Position numbers and translations under genes: made by a program. Source: Clostridiales bacterium (GTDB lineage: Bacteria; Bacillota; Clostridia; Oscillospirales; Acutalibacteraceae). Taken from it: 17,499 nucleotides of DNA. Position 1 is the first letter of the stretch, and every line of letters begins with the position of its first letter. Below the pieces are notes generated by a model. That model ran no database searches and was not told the origin of the DNA. It saw only the letters and a list, made by a program, of their open reading frames with translations. The DNA is taken from the NCBI GenBank assembly GCA_019415925.1, contig DXYG01000054.1, forward strand, positions 1 through 17,499, read 5' to 3'. Below, one piece after another: positions 6,729 to 12,411 of this stretch.

Positions 6729-8240
6729 TTATTTAATAAGACTTGTGCCGTCCATTTCTTCGGGCTGGGGAAGTCCAAGAATCTGAAGCATTGTGGGCGC
6801 AATGTCAGCAAGTCTGCCGCCGTCCTTAAGCTCGCAATCGTAGCCGATTACGCAGAACGGAACGGGGTTTGTGGTGTGAGCAGTGAATGGTTCGCCGTCA
6901 TCGTCAACCATCTTGTCAGCATTGCCGTGGTCAGCTGTGATAAGAGCAACGCCGCCCATTTCCTTTATTGCGTCAACAACCTTGCCTACGCACTCGTCAA
7001 CAGCCTCAACAGCCTTGACCGCCGCTTCAAACACGCCTGTGTGACCAACCATATCACAGTTAGCAAAGTTGAGGATAATCATATCGTACTTGCCGCTCTT
7101 GATTGCGGGAACAAGCTTGTCGGTAACCTCATATGCACTCATTTCGGGCTGGAGATCGTAGGTAGCAACCGAGGGTGACTTAACAAGGATTCTGTCCTCG
7201 CCGGGGTACTGCTTCTCAACGCCTCCGTTGAAGAAGAATGTTACGTGAGCATACTTCTCTGTTTCGGCAATTCTAAGCTGAGTCATACCCTTGTCGGAAA
7301 TGTACTCGCCGAGTGTGTTTGTGAGAACCTGCGGCTTGAATGCAACGTCAACATTCGGCATTGTAGCGTCATACTGAGTCATGCAAACAAAGTTAACGGG
7401 GAAGAAGCCTTTCTTTCTCTCAAATCCGTCAAAGTCGGGGTCAACAAGAGTTCTTGTAATTTCTCTTGCTCTGTCGGGACGGAAGTTGAAGAAAACTACG
7501 CTGTCGTTCGGCTGAATTGTTGCGCCGCCCTTAACAACAGAGGGTACAACGAATTCATCTGTAACGTCCTCTTTGTAGGAATTCTTAACAGCGCAAACGG
7601 GACATTCAGCTTCAACGCCTTCGCCGTAAACCATAGCGGCATATGCCTTTTCAACACGCTCCCAGCGGTTGTCACGGTCCATAGCGTAGTATCTGCCCAT
7701 AACAGTAGCAATTTTACCTACGCCGATTTCCTCCGTCTTGTCAACGCAAGCCTGAACAAAGTCAGCCGCACTTGACGGAGGAACGTCACGTCCGTCAAGA
7801 AAAGCGTGAATGTAAACTTTTTCAAGTCCTTTTTTCTTGGCAAGCTCAAGAATACCGTAAAGGTGAGTGTTGTGGCTGTGAACTCCGCCGTCAGAGAGAA
7901 GTCCCATAAGGTGGAGAGCAGTGCCGTTTTCAAGAGCCTTGTCCATTGCCGAAACAATAGCCTCGTTGTCCTTGAGCTTGTCCTCGTTTATAGTCTTTGT
8001 GATTCTTGTAAGCTCCTGATAAACGATTCTGCCTGCGCCGATGTTGGTGTGGCCAACCTCGGAGTTACCCATCTGACCGTCGGGAAGACCAACGTCCATA
8101 CCCGATGCGCCAATCTGAGTAATCGGATTCTCGGCAAAAAGCTTATCAATGTTAGGTTTCTTTGCAGCTTTGATAGCGTTGCCGCTTTCGGGCGCAATTC
8201 CGAAACCGTCAAGAATCATAAGAATCAAAGGTTTTTTCAT
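6729..8240 (-). CDS. gpmI: 2,3-bisphosphoglycerate-independent phosphoglycerate mutase
   Basis: This cytosolic enzyme interconverts 3- and 2-phosphoglycerate in glycolysis and gluconeogenesis, using a phosphoserine intermediate and two Mn ions. The 503-residue length is normal for the family. Metal ligand Asp11 lies in MILDGFG, and the phosphorylated Ser60 lies in GQMGNSEVGHTN. DGRDVPPSS is the substrate-binding loop. The alkaline-phosphatase-fold metal motifs NFANCDMVGHTG and ITADHGNADK lie toward the C-terminus. AAAGGA (8255-8250) is 9 nt before the ATG. The gene follows tpiA by 29 nt, so it is probably co-transcribed, and it ends at the terminator at 6681-6712. The glycolytic gene eno, often next, is absent. 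Confidence 0.97.
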   Translation of the reverse strand: MKKPLILMILDGFGIAPESGNAIKAAKKPNIDKLFAENPITQIGASGMDVGLPDGQMGNSEVGHTNIGAGRIVYQELTRITKTINEDKLKDNEAIVSAMDKALENGTALHLMGLLSDGGVHSHNTHLYGILELAKKKGLEKVYIHAFLDGRDVPPSSAADFVQACVDKTEEIGVGKIATVMGRYYAMDRDNRWERVEKAYAAMVYGEGVEAECPVCAVKNSYKEDVTDEFVVPSVVKGGATIQPNDSVVFFNFRPDRAREITRTLVDPDFDGFERKKGFFPVNFVCMTQYDATMPNVDVAFKPQVLTNTLGEYISDKGMTQLRIAETEKYAHVTFFFNGGVEKQYPGEDRILVKSPSVATYDLQPEMSAYEVTDKLVPAIKSGKYDMIILNFANCDMVGHTGVFEAAVKAVEAVDECVGKVVDAIKEMGGVALITADHGNADKMVDDDGEPFTAHTTNPVPFCVIGYDCELKDGGRLADIAPTMLQILGLPQPEEMDGTSLIK

Positions 8241-8269
8241 AAAGCAAAATCCTTTCGTGTGCTCAAAAA

Positions 8270-9037
8270 TTACTTGCTTGCAGCTTTAACGATTGCAGCA
8301 AACTTCTCTGCAACGAGTGATGCGCCGCCGATAAGACCGCCGTCAACGTTAGTCTTTGAAAGAAGCTCGTCAGCGTTGCCGTCGTTCATTGAACCGCCGT
8401 ACTGAATTGTAACAGCCTGAGCAACTTCTTCGCTGTAAAGTTTTGCAAGAGTAGCACGGATAAATGCGCAAACCTCCTCAGCCTGCTCTGCTGTAGCAGT
8501 CTTGCCTGTGCCGATAGCCCAAACAGGCTCGTAAGCGATAACTGTTTTCTTAACGTCCTCAGCTGAAACGTCAAAGAGGTCAAGCTTAATCTGTCTTGCA
8601 ATAACTTCCTCTGTGATGTCGCACTCACGCTCCCAGAGAAGCTCGCCAACGCAAACGATAGGCTTTAAGCCTGCTGCAAGAGCAGCCTTTGTTCTCTTGT
8701 TAACGGTTTCGTCTGTTTCGCCGAAGTACTGTCTTCTTTCAGAGTGGCCGAGGACTACATATTCAACGCCCATTTCCTTGAGCATACCTGTTGAGATTTC
8801 GCCTGTGAAAGCGCCGCTTTCTGCCCAGTGGCAGTTTTCTGCACCGATTTTTACGTTTGTGCCCTTTGTAACCTCAAGAGCTACGCTTAAATCAACGTAG
8901 GGAACGCAAGCGATAACTTCGCAGTCAGCGTCCTTAACAGCAGGAATAATTGCTGTGAGAAGCTCTTTAGCCTCAGAGGGAGTTTTGTTCATTTTCCAGT
9001 TGCCGGCAATAATTGCCTTTCTCTTTGTCTTATCCAT
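8270..9037 (-). CDS. tpiA: Triose-phosphate isomerase
   Basis: This TIM-barrel enzyme interconverts dihydroxyacetone phosphate and glyceraldehyde 3-phosphate. At 255 residues it is of normal length. The active-site residues are all present: Asn13 and Lys15 in AGNWKMN, His98 in LGHSERR, Glu170 in AYEPVWAIGTGKTA with loop 6 just after it, and the phosphate-binding YGGS and GGLIGGASL near the end. The ATG at 9037 is chosen because AAAGG lies 9 nt before it; an in-frame TTG at 9046 directly abuts that site and cannot use it. Pgk lies upstream across a 166-nt gap holding two hairpins, and gpmI follows 29 nt downstream. Confidence 0.97.
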   Translation of the reverse strand: MDKTKRKAIIAGNWKMNKTPSEAKELLTAIIPAVKDADCEVIACVPYVDLSVALEVTKGTNVKIGAENCHWAESGAFTGEISTGMLKEMGVEYVVLGHSERRQYFGETDETVNKRTKAALAAGLKPIVCVGELLWERECDITEEVIARQIKLDLFDVSAEDVKKTVIAYEPVWAIGTGKTATAEQAEEVCAFIRATLAKLYSEEVAQAVTIQYGGSMNDGNADELLSKTNVDGGLIGGASLVAEKFAAIVKAASK

Positions 9038-9059
9038 TTCTATCAACCTTTCATTTACG

Positions 9060-9089
9060 ATTATCGCAAAATATAAAATTTTTTATCAA
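9060..9089 (-). promoter_or_regulatory. Possible tpiA-gpmI promoter
   Basis: On the minus strand, TTGATA (9089-9084), an 18-nt spacer and GATAAT (9065-9060) with an extended TGC before the -10 lie 22 nt upstream of the tpiA ATG. If real, tpiA-gpmI can be expressed separately from pgk. The match is moderate in an AT-rich stretch. Confidence 0.4.
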
Positions 9090-9097
9090 TGTATATT

Positions 9098-9186
9098 GGA
9101 ACGACACGGGGGTCGTTCCCTACGATAGTAAGTTGCAATTTATTACAATAAAAATATAGATTATATGGGCGAGAGGTCCCGCCCAT
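9098..9186. repeat. Paired GC-rich hairpins in the pgk-tpiA gap
   Basis: GGAACGAC (9098-9105) and GTCGTTCC (9112-9119) form an 8-bp stem around a 6-nt loop. ATGGGCG (9165-9171) and CGCCCAT (9180-9186) form a 7-bp stem around an 8-nt loop. Both stand out as GC-rich in an AT-rich gap and carry the flavour of dispersed intergenic palindromes seen in gut Clostridia genomes, which is from memory and unchecked. The second hairpin lies 17 nt after the pgk stop and could act as a weak terminator or attenuator for pgk, with a broken T-rich run after it on the minus strand. Confidence 0.55.
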
Positions 9187-9203
9187 AAATTAATTCGGTT
9201 TAA

Positions 9204-10412
9204 TTATTTGTCAGCGATTACTGCAATACCGGGAAGAGTCTTGCCCTCGAGGTATTCAAGAGATGCGCCGCCGCCTGTTGAGATGTGGCTCATCTTGTCA
9301 GCAAAGCCGAGCTGAATAACAGCAGCTGCGCTGTCGCCGCCGCCGATGATTGTTGTAGCGTCAGTATCAGCAAGAGCCTTTGCTACAGCGATTGTACCTT
9401 TTGCGAGTGTGGGGTTCTCAAATACGCCCATAGGACCGTTCCATACAACAGTCTTTGCGCTCTTAACAGCCTCAGCAAAGAGTTCCTGAGTTTTAACGCC
9501 GATGTCAAGACCTTCCATATCAGCAGGAATGTTGTCAGCGTCAACAACCTGAACGTCGATAGGTCCGTCGATAGGATCGGGGAAACCTGCGGCAATTGTT
9601 GTGTCGATGGGGAGAAGGAGCTTCTTGCCGAGCTTCTCAGCCTTTTCCATCATTTCCTTGCAGTAGTCAATCTTTGAATCGTCAACGAGTGAAAGACCGA
9701 CTTCCTTGCCCTGAGCCTTTAAGAATGTGTAAGCCATACCACCGCCGATGATGAGTGTGTCGCACTTCTCGAGGAGGTTAGAAATTACGTTGAGCTTGTC
9801 AGCAACCTTTGCGCCGCCGAGGATAGCAACGAACGGACGAACAGGGTTTTCAACAGCATTGCCGAGGTAGTCGATTTCTTTCTGCATAAGGTAGCCAACT
9901 GCTGTGACCTTGATGTGATCTGTAACACCTGCTGTTGAGCAGTGAGCACGGTGAGCAGAACCGAAAGCGTCCATAACAAATACGTCTGCAAGAGAAGCAA
10001 GCTCACTTGAAAATGGCTCAAGATTCTTAGTTTCTTCTTTTCTGAAACGTGTATTCTGAAGAAGTACAACGTCGCCGTCGTTCATTTCGGCAACAGCCTT
10101 CTTAGCGTTTTCGCCTACAACCTCGTCATCGTTTGCAAAAACAACTTCCTTGCCTAAAAGCTCAGAAAGTCTTACAGCAACGGGAGCGAGAGAGAATTTC
10201 TCTTCGGGACCGTTCTTGGGTTTGCCGAGGTGTGAGCAAAGAATAACCTTACCGCCGTCAGCGATAAGCTTTTTAATTGTGGGAAGAGCGGCTGTGATTC
10301 TGTTGTCGTTTGTGATAACGCCGTCCTTGAGAGGTACGTTGAAGTCGCAGCGTACAAGAACCTTTTTGCCTTTTACATTGAGGTCATCAACGGTAACTTT
10401 GTTGAGTTTCAT
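9204..10412 (-). CDS. pgk: Phosphoglycerate kinase
   Basis: This cytosolic enzyme transfers phosphate from 1,3-bisphosphoglycerate to ADP. The 402-residue length fits the usual bacterial range. The N-domain substrate site is seen in RCDFNVP (21-27) and SHLGKP (60-65). FGSAHRAH follows, then the hinge and nucleotide-domain motifs GGAKVADKL, GGGMAYTF, NGPMGVFE and the C-terminal GGGDSAAA and STGGGASLEYLEG. The ATG at 10412 is chosen because translation then begins MKLNKVTVDDLN, as expected. The frame stays open upstream to 10472, but that extension would overlap the promoter. AAAGGA lies about 10 nt before the ATG. It is the first gene of the glycolytic cluster; gap is not nearby. Confidence 0.97.
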   Translation of the reverse strand: MKLNKVTVDDLNVKGKKVLVRCDFNVPLKDGVITNDNRITAALPTIKKLIADGGKVILCSHLGKPKNGPEEKFSLAPVAVRLSELLGKEVVFANDDEVVGENAKKAVAEMNDGDVVLLQNTRFRKEETKNLEPFSSELASLADVFVMDAFGSAHRAHCSTAGVTDHIKVTAVGYLMQKEIDYLGNAVENPVRPFVAILGGAKVADKLNVISNLLEKCDTLIIGGGMAYTFLKAQGKEVGLSLVDDSKIDYCKEMMEKAEKLGKKLLLPIDTTIAAGFPDPIDGPIDVQVVDADNIPADMEGLDIGVKTQELFAEAVKSAKTVVWNGPMGVFENPTLAKGTIAVAKALADTDATTIIGGGDSAAAVIQLGFADKMSHISTGGGASLEYLEGKTLPGIAVIADK

Positions 10413-10442
10413 TGAAATACATTCCTTTCGTGTTAGAAGAAT

Positions 10443-10472
10443 ATTGTAAAAATTTAGTATTTTCACAGTCAA
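10443..10472 (-). promoter_or_regulatory. pgk promoter
   Basis: On the minus strand, TTGACT (10472-10467), an 18-nt spacer and TACAAT (10448-10443) lie 30 nt before the pgk ATG. The leader then contains ACACGAAAGGA, which recurs before gpmI. Upstream of it (10473-10578) I see only AT-rich sequence and no clear hairpin terminator for the DUF4177 gene. Confidence 0.6.
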
Positions 10473-10578
10473 GAATATTATATATCAAAATACGCATTTT
10501 ATCAATAGAAAAGATAAAAAAAGTTTTGATTGAAAATTACTGCATATTTTGTTCTTGAAAGATTATTGAAAGCCGATT

Positions 10579-10773
10579 TTAAATATCAAGCTCGAAAATC
10601 AAATCGACTTCTTCCATAACTCCGCTCAGCATATTGCTTGTGCTGCTCGGGAACCAGCCGACATAGCGATAGCCTCTTGCGGCATATTGGTCAATGATTT
10701 CACGGTGCTTTTTAGATTTTGTGCTGAAAAATCCTGTTTTGGTGCTCAGCGTAACATATTCGTATTTTTTCAT
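10579..10773 (-). CDS. Small DUF4177-like protein
   Basis: This 64-residue protein begins MKKYEYVTLSTK and contains IIDQYAARGYRYVGWFP (about residues 27-43), which matches the general pattern of DUF4177 proteins: a KYEY start, a short helix with a Gly pair, and an aromatic strand. The function of this family is not known. It has no signal peptide or membrane segment. The ATG at 10773 has GGAG 8 nt upstream; an in-frame ATG further upstream at 10824 would overlap the trmL end without a binding site. It follows trmL by 41 nt and is probably co-transcribed. The family assignment is from the sequence pattern only. Confidence 0.7.
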   Translation of the reverse strand: MKKYEYVTLSTKTGFFSTKSKKHREIIDQYAARGYRYVGWFPSSTSNMLSGVMEEVDLIFELDI

Positions 10774-10814
10774 AAATGTAGCTCCTTTATTAAAATATTT
10801 TAATTTAATAATTG

Positions 10815-11333
10815 TTAAGTGCAATTGTTAATTTCCGACCATTTGTGATTGTGAAGCTCACCCTTGTTTAAAAGTTCGGGATAATCCCACTGCCTTAAGA
10901 CCTCATAAGCCGCAATCGCAACGGAATTCGAAAGATTTAAGCTCCTTGCCTCGTCAATCATCGGAATACGCAGCGTGCTGTCGGGGTGCTGTAATAACAA
11001 CTCCTCAGGCAGTCCCTTAGTTTCCTTGCCAAAAAGCAGGTAGCAGTTGTCGGGATATTCAACGTCGCTGTGGCGGTGAGTGCCTTTTGTTGAAAAGAAA
11101 AAGTAATTTCCACCCTTTGTTTTTTCAAAAAAATCGTCAATGCTTTCATAATATGTAATGTCCAGAAGATGCCAGTAGTCAAGACCTGCACGTTTCAGTT
11201 TTTTGTCGTCAACGGTAAAGCCCATCGGTTTGACAAGATGAAGCGTTGCGCCCGTTGCGGCGCAGGTGCGTGCAATGTTGCCCGTATTCTGCGGAATTTC
11301 CGGCTCAACAAGCACAAGATTGAGTTTTGCCAA
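10815..11333 (-). CDS. trmL: tRNA (cytidine/uridine-34-2'-O)-methyltransferase TrmL
   Basis: This SPOUT-class enzyme methylates the ribose 2'-O of the wobble nucleotide 34 in certain leucine tRNAs, using S-adenosylmethionine. The 172 residues show the three family motifs: NTGNIARTC (15-23), LLFGKETKGLPEELL in the middle, and IPMIDEARSLNLSNSVAIAAYE near the end, which form the trefoil knot. Translation begins at TTG (11333), with GGAG 9 nt upstream and no ATG available before the conserved N-terminus, so the unusual start is well supported. It is followed by the DUF4177 gene and diverges from the small glycine-zipper gene on the plus strand. Confidence 0.93.
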   Translation of the reverse strand: MAKLNLVLVEPEIPQNTGNIARTCAATGATLHLVKPMGFTVDDKKLKRAGLDYWHLLDITYYESIDDFFEKTKGGNYFFFSTKGTHRHSDVEYPDNCYLLFGKETKGLPEELLLQHPDSTLRIPMIDEARSLNLSNSVAIAAYEVLRQWDYPELLNKGELHNHKWSEINNCT

Positions 11334-11368
11334 AAGTTATCACTCCTGTTTCTTTAAAAATCACTTTT

Positions 11369-11415
11369 ATTATATTGTAAAACGTAAACAATAATATTGC
11401 AAGCATAAACTTGCA
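11369..11415. promoter_or_regulatory. Divergent intergenic control region
   Basis: Between trmL and the rightward small gene, a minus-strand TATAAT (11374-11369) could be the trmL -10, but no good -35 is found at the proper distance. TGCAAG (11398-11403) and CTTGCA (11410-11415) form a 6-bp inverted repeat with a 6-nt loop just before the Shine-Dalgarno of the rightward gene. I see no clear forward promoter. Confidence 0.3.
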
Positions 11416-11438
11416 TATAAAAAACGGAGGTGTGTTTT

Positions 11439-11621
11439 GTGAGTTCAAACTCAATGATGAATGTGGTAAAGGGAGCGGCAATCGGACTTGCAGCAGGAAT
11501 GGCGGTAGGCGTCATCAGCAAAAACGCAGTTGACAACAACCCCAAACTGAAAAAGAAAGCCAACAAGGCAATGAGAACCGTAGAGTCGATTATGGACACT
11601 GCACAGTATATGTTTAAATAA
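11439..11621 (+). CDS. Small glycine-zipper (YtxH-like) protein
   Basis: This 60-residue protein has one hydrophobic stretch at about residues 9-28 rich in Gly and Ala (AAIGLAAGMAVGVIS), a glycine-zipper pattern that often packs in or against the membrane. A basic, amphipathic C-terminal half follows (NPKLKKKANKAMRTVESIMD). This layout resembles small YtxH-like proteins of Firmicutes, whose role is poorly known. The start is GTG at 11439, because GGAGG (11426-11430) is 8 nt upstream. A GTG at 11430 overlaps that site, and ATGs at 11454 and 11457 are too far from it. It ends just before a hairpin and is probably monocistronic. Confidence 0.72.
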   Translation: MSSNSMMNVVKGAAIGLAAGMAVGVISKNAVDNNPKLKKKANKAMRTVESIMDTAQYMFK

Positions 11622-11630
11622 GTTGTGGAA

Positions 11631-11663
11631 AAGGCTGGCGGAATACAGTTTTTCGTCAGCCTT
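11631..11663 (+). terminator. Terminator after the glycine-zipper gene
   Basis: AAGGCTGGCG (11631-11640) pairs with CGTCAGCCTT (11654-11663) with one G-T wobble. The following run, ATTACTGTTTTG, is only partly T-rich, so it is a moderate terminator. Confidence 0.6.
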
Positions 11664-11712
11664 ATTACTGTTTTGACACTTTTATTAGGGTGGAAAATTT
11701 TTTATTAAATTA

Positions 11713-11741
11713 TTGACAAGCATAAAATTCAGTAGTATACT
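11713..11741 (+). promoter_or_regulatory. Strong promoter of a small membrane protein gene
   Basis: A consensus TTGACA (11713-11718), an exact 17-nt spacer and TATACT (11736-11741) lie 56 nt before the ATG at 11798. The AT-rich stretch 11664-11712 holds nothing else evident. Confidence 0.75.
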
Positions 11742-11797
11742 GTCCTCAATCATTCAACATATCACAATTTTTGCTTTAATTTAAAAGGAGTATCATT

Positions 11798-11980
11798 ATG
11801 GGCTGGCTTGTTTTCTGGCTGTTAGTCTTGGTTGTAATTATTGCTTATACATTCCGCAGAAATGCAAATCACAATTACCGAACGGGGAGCGGACTGTTTA
11901 AGAACAGCGAATATAACCTTGACGAAAAGGAAGAGCTTTCCGATAAGGAATACTACGACAAAGACGGTTTGATGAAATAA
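11798..11980 (+). CDS. Small single-pass membrane protein, unrecognised
   Basis: This 60-residue protein has one N-terminal membrane helix (about residues 2-19, WLVFWLLVLVVIIAYTF) followed at once by RR, which predicts the tail stays in the cytoplasm. The tail is highly charged, with an acidic end (DEKEELSDKEYYDKD). I do not recognise the family. AAAGGAG (11784-11790) lies 7 nt before the ATG. The gene has its own near-consensus promoter and a strong terminator, so it is a self-contained, probably well-expressed unit. It sits directly upstream of the copper operon, but the terminator between them argues against co-transcription. Confidence 0.72.
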   Translation: MGWLVFWLLVLVVIIAYTFRRNANHNYRTGSGLFKNSEYNLDEKEELSDKEYYDKDGLMK

Positions 11981-11988
11981 ATACTTCT

Positions 11989-12026
11989 GACTGCACAAGC
12001 TAATTTGTGCAGTCTTTTATTTTTTT
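11989..12026 (+). terminator. Strong intrinsic terminator
   Basis: GACTGCACAA (11989-11998) pairs perfectly with TTGTGCAGTC (12005-12014) around GCTAAT, followed by TTTTATTTTTTT. The T run ends only 2 nt before the -35 of the csoR promoter, so it insulates the copper operon from upstream transcription. Confidence 0.92.
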
Positions 12027-12028
12027 GC

Positions 12029-12078
12029 TTGACAAATACCTATAGGGGGTATATAATAAAAATACCCTTAAGGGGTAT
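12029..12078 (+). promoter_or_regulatory. csoR-copA promoter with two CsoR-type operators
   Basis: The promoter is exact consensus: TTGACA (12029-12034), 17 nt, TATAAT (12052-12057). ATACCTATAGGGGGTAT (12036-12052) fills the spacer, and ATACCCTTAAGGGGTAT (12062-12078) covers the expected transcription start. Both have the TACC...GGGGTA half-site pattern of CsoR operators, with centres 26 nt apart, and the next gene is csoR. The arrangement fits repression by apo-CsoR and release by Cu(I). The operator identity is by pattern and context. Confidence 0.85.
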
Positions 12079-12099
12079 AATTTATAACAGGTGATGAAT

Positions 12100-12402
12100 A
12101 TGGAAAATAATTGTTGTTGTACTAACAAAACTAAAAAGCGTGATTCCGATGAATACAAAAAGCTGATTAACAGGCTCAGCAGGATTGAGGGGCAAATCAG
12201 GGGCATTAAAGGTATGGTAGAAAAGGACGCATACTGCACCGACATTCTCGTTCAGGTTGCGGCGGTTAATGCGGCGCTTAATTCATTCAACAAAGAATTG
12301 CTCGCAAATCATATCCGAACCTGCGTTGCAAATGATATAAGAGAGGGAAAGGACGAAACTATTGACGAGCTTGTCAATACCTTGCAAAAACTGATGAAGT
12401 GA
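12100..12402 (+). CDS. csoR: Copper-sensing repressor CsoR
   Basis: This all-helical DNA-binding repressor binds operator DNA without copper and releases it on Cu(I) binding. The 100 residues contain the family core RLSRIEGQIRGIKGMVEKD and the Cys-His-Cys copper ligands: Cys in DAYCTDIL, then His and Cys in NHIRTC. That set marks a Cu(I) sensor rather than the formaldehyde (FrmR) or nickel (RcnR) branches. An extra cluster of three cysteines (NNCCCT) sits at the N-terminus, outside the conserved fold. The ATG at 12100 is preferred, with AGGTGA (12089-12094) 5 nt away; a GTG at 12091 and ATG at 12094 overlap that site. copA follows after 9 nt. Confidence 0.93.
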   Translation: MENNCCCTNKTKKRDSDEYKKLINRLSRIEGQIRGIKGMVEKDAYCTDILVQVAAVNAALNSFNKELLANHIRTCVANDIREGKDETIDELVNTLQKLMK

Positions 12403-12411
12403 GATGATTAA

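Noticed and set aside
7245..7775. Plus-strand ORF of 176 codons antisense to gpmI
   Set aside because: It is fully contained in a gene with intact catalytic motifs, and has no Shine-Dalgarno or recognisable domain.
7806..8405. Long plus-strand ORF (199 codons) antisense to gpmI and tpiA
   Set aside because: It spans the junction of two certain genes on the other strand, has no ribosome binding site, and its translation is low-complexity and typical of an antisense shadow.
10413..10472. 20-residue N-terminal extension of Pgk
   Set aside because: It covers the promoter elements, and the conserved Pgk N-terminus begins at the ATG at 10412.
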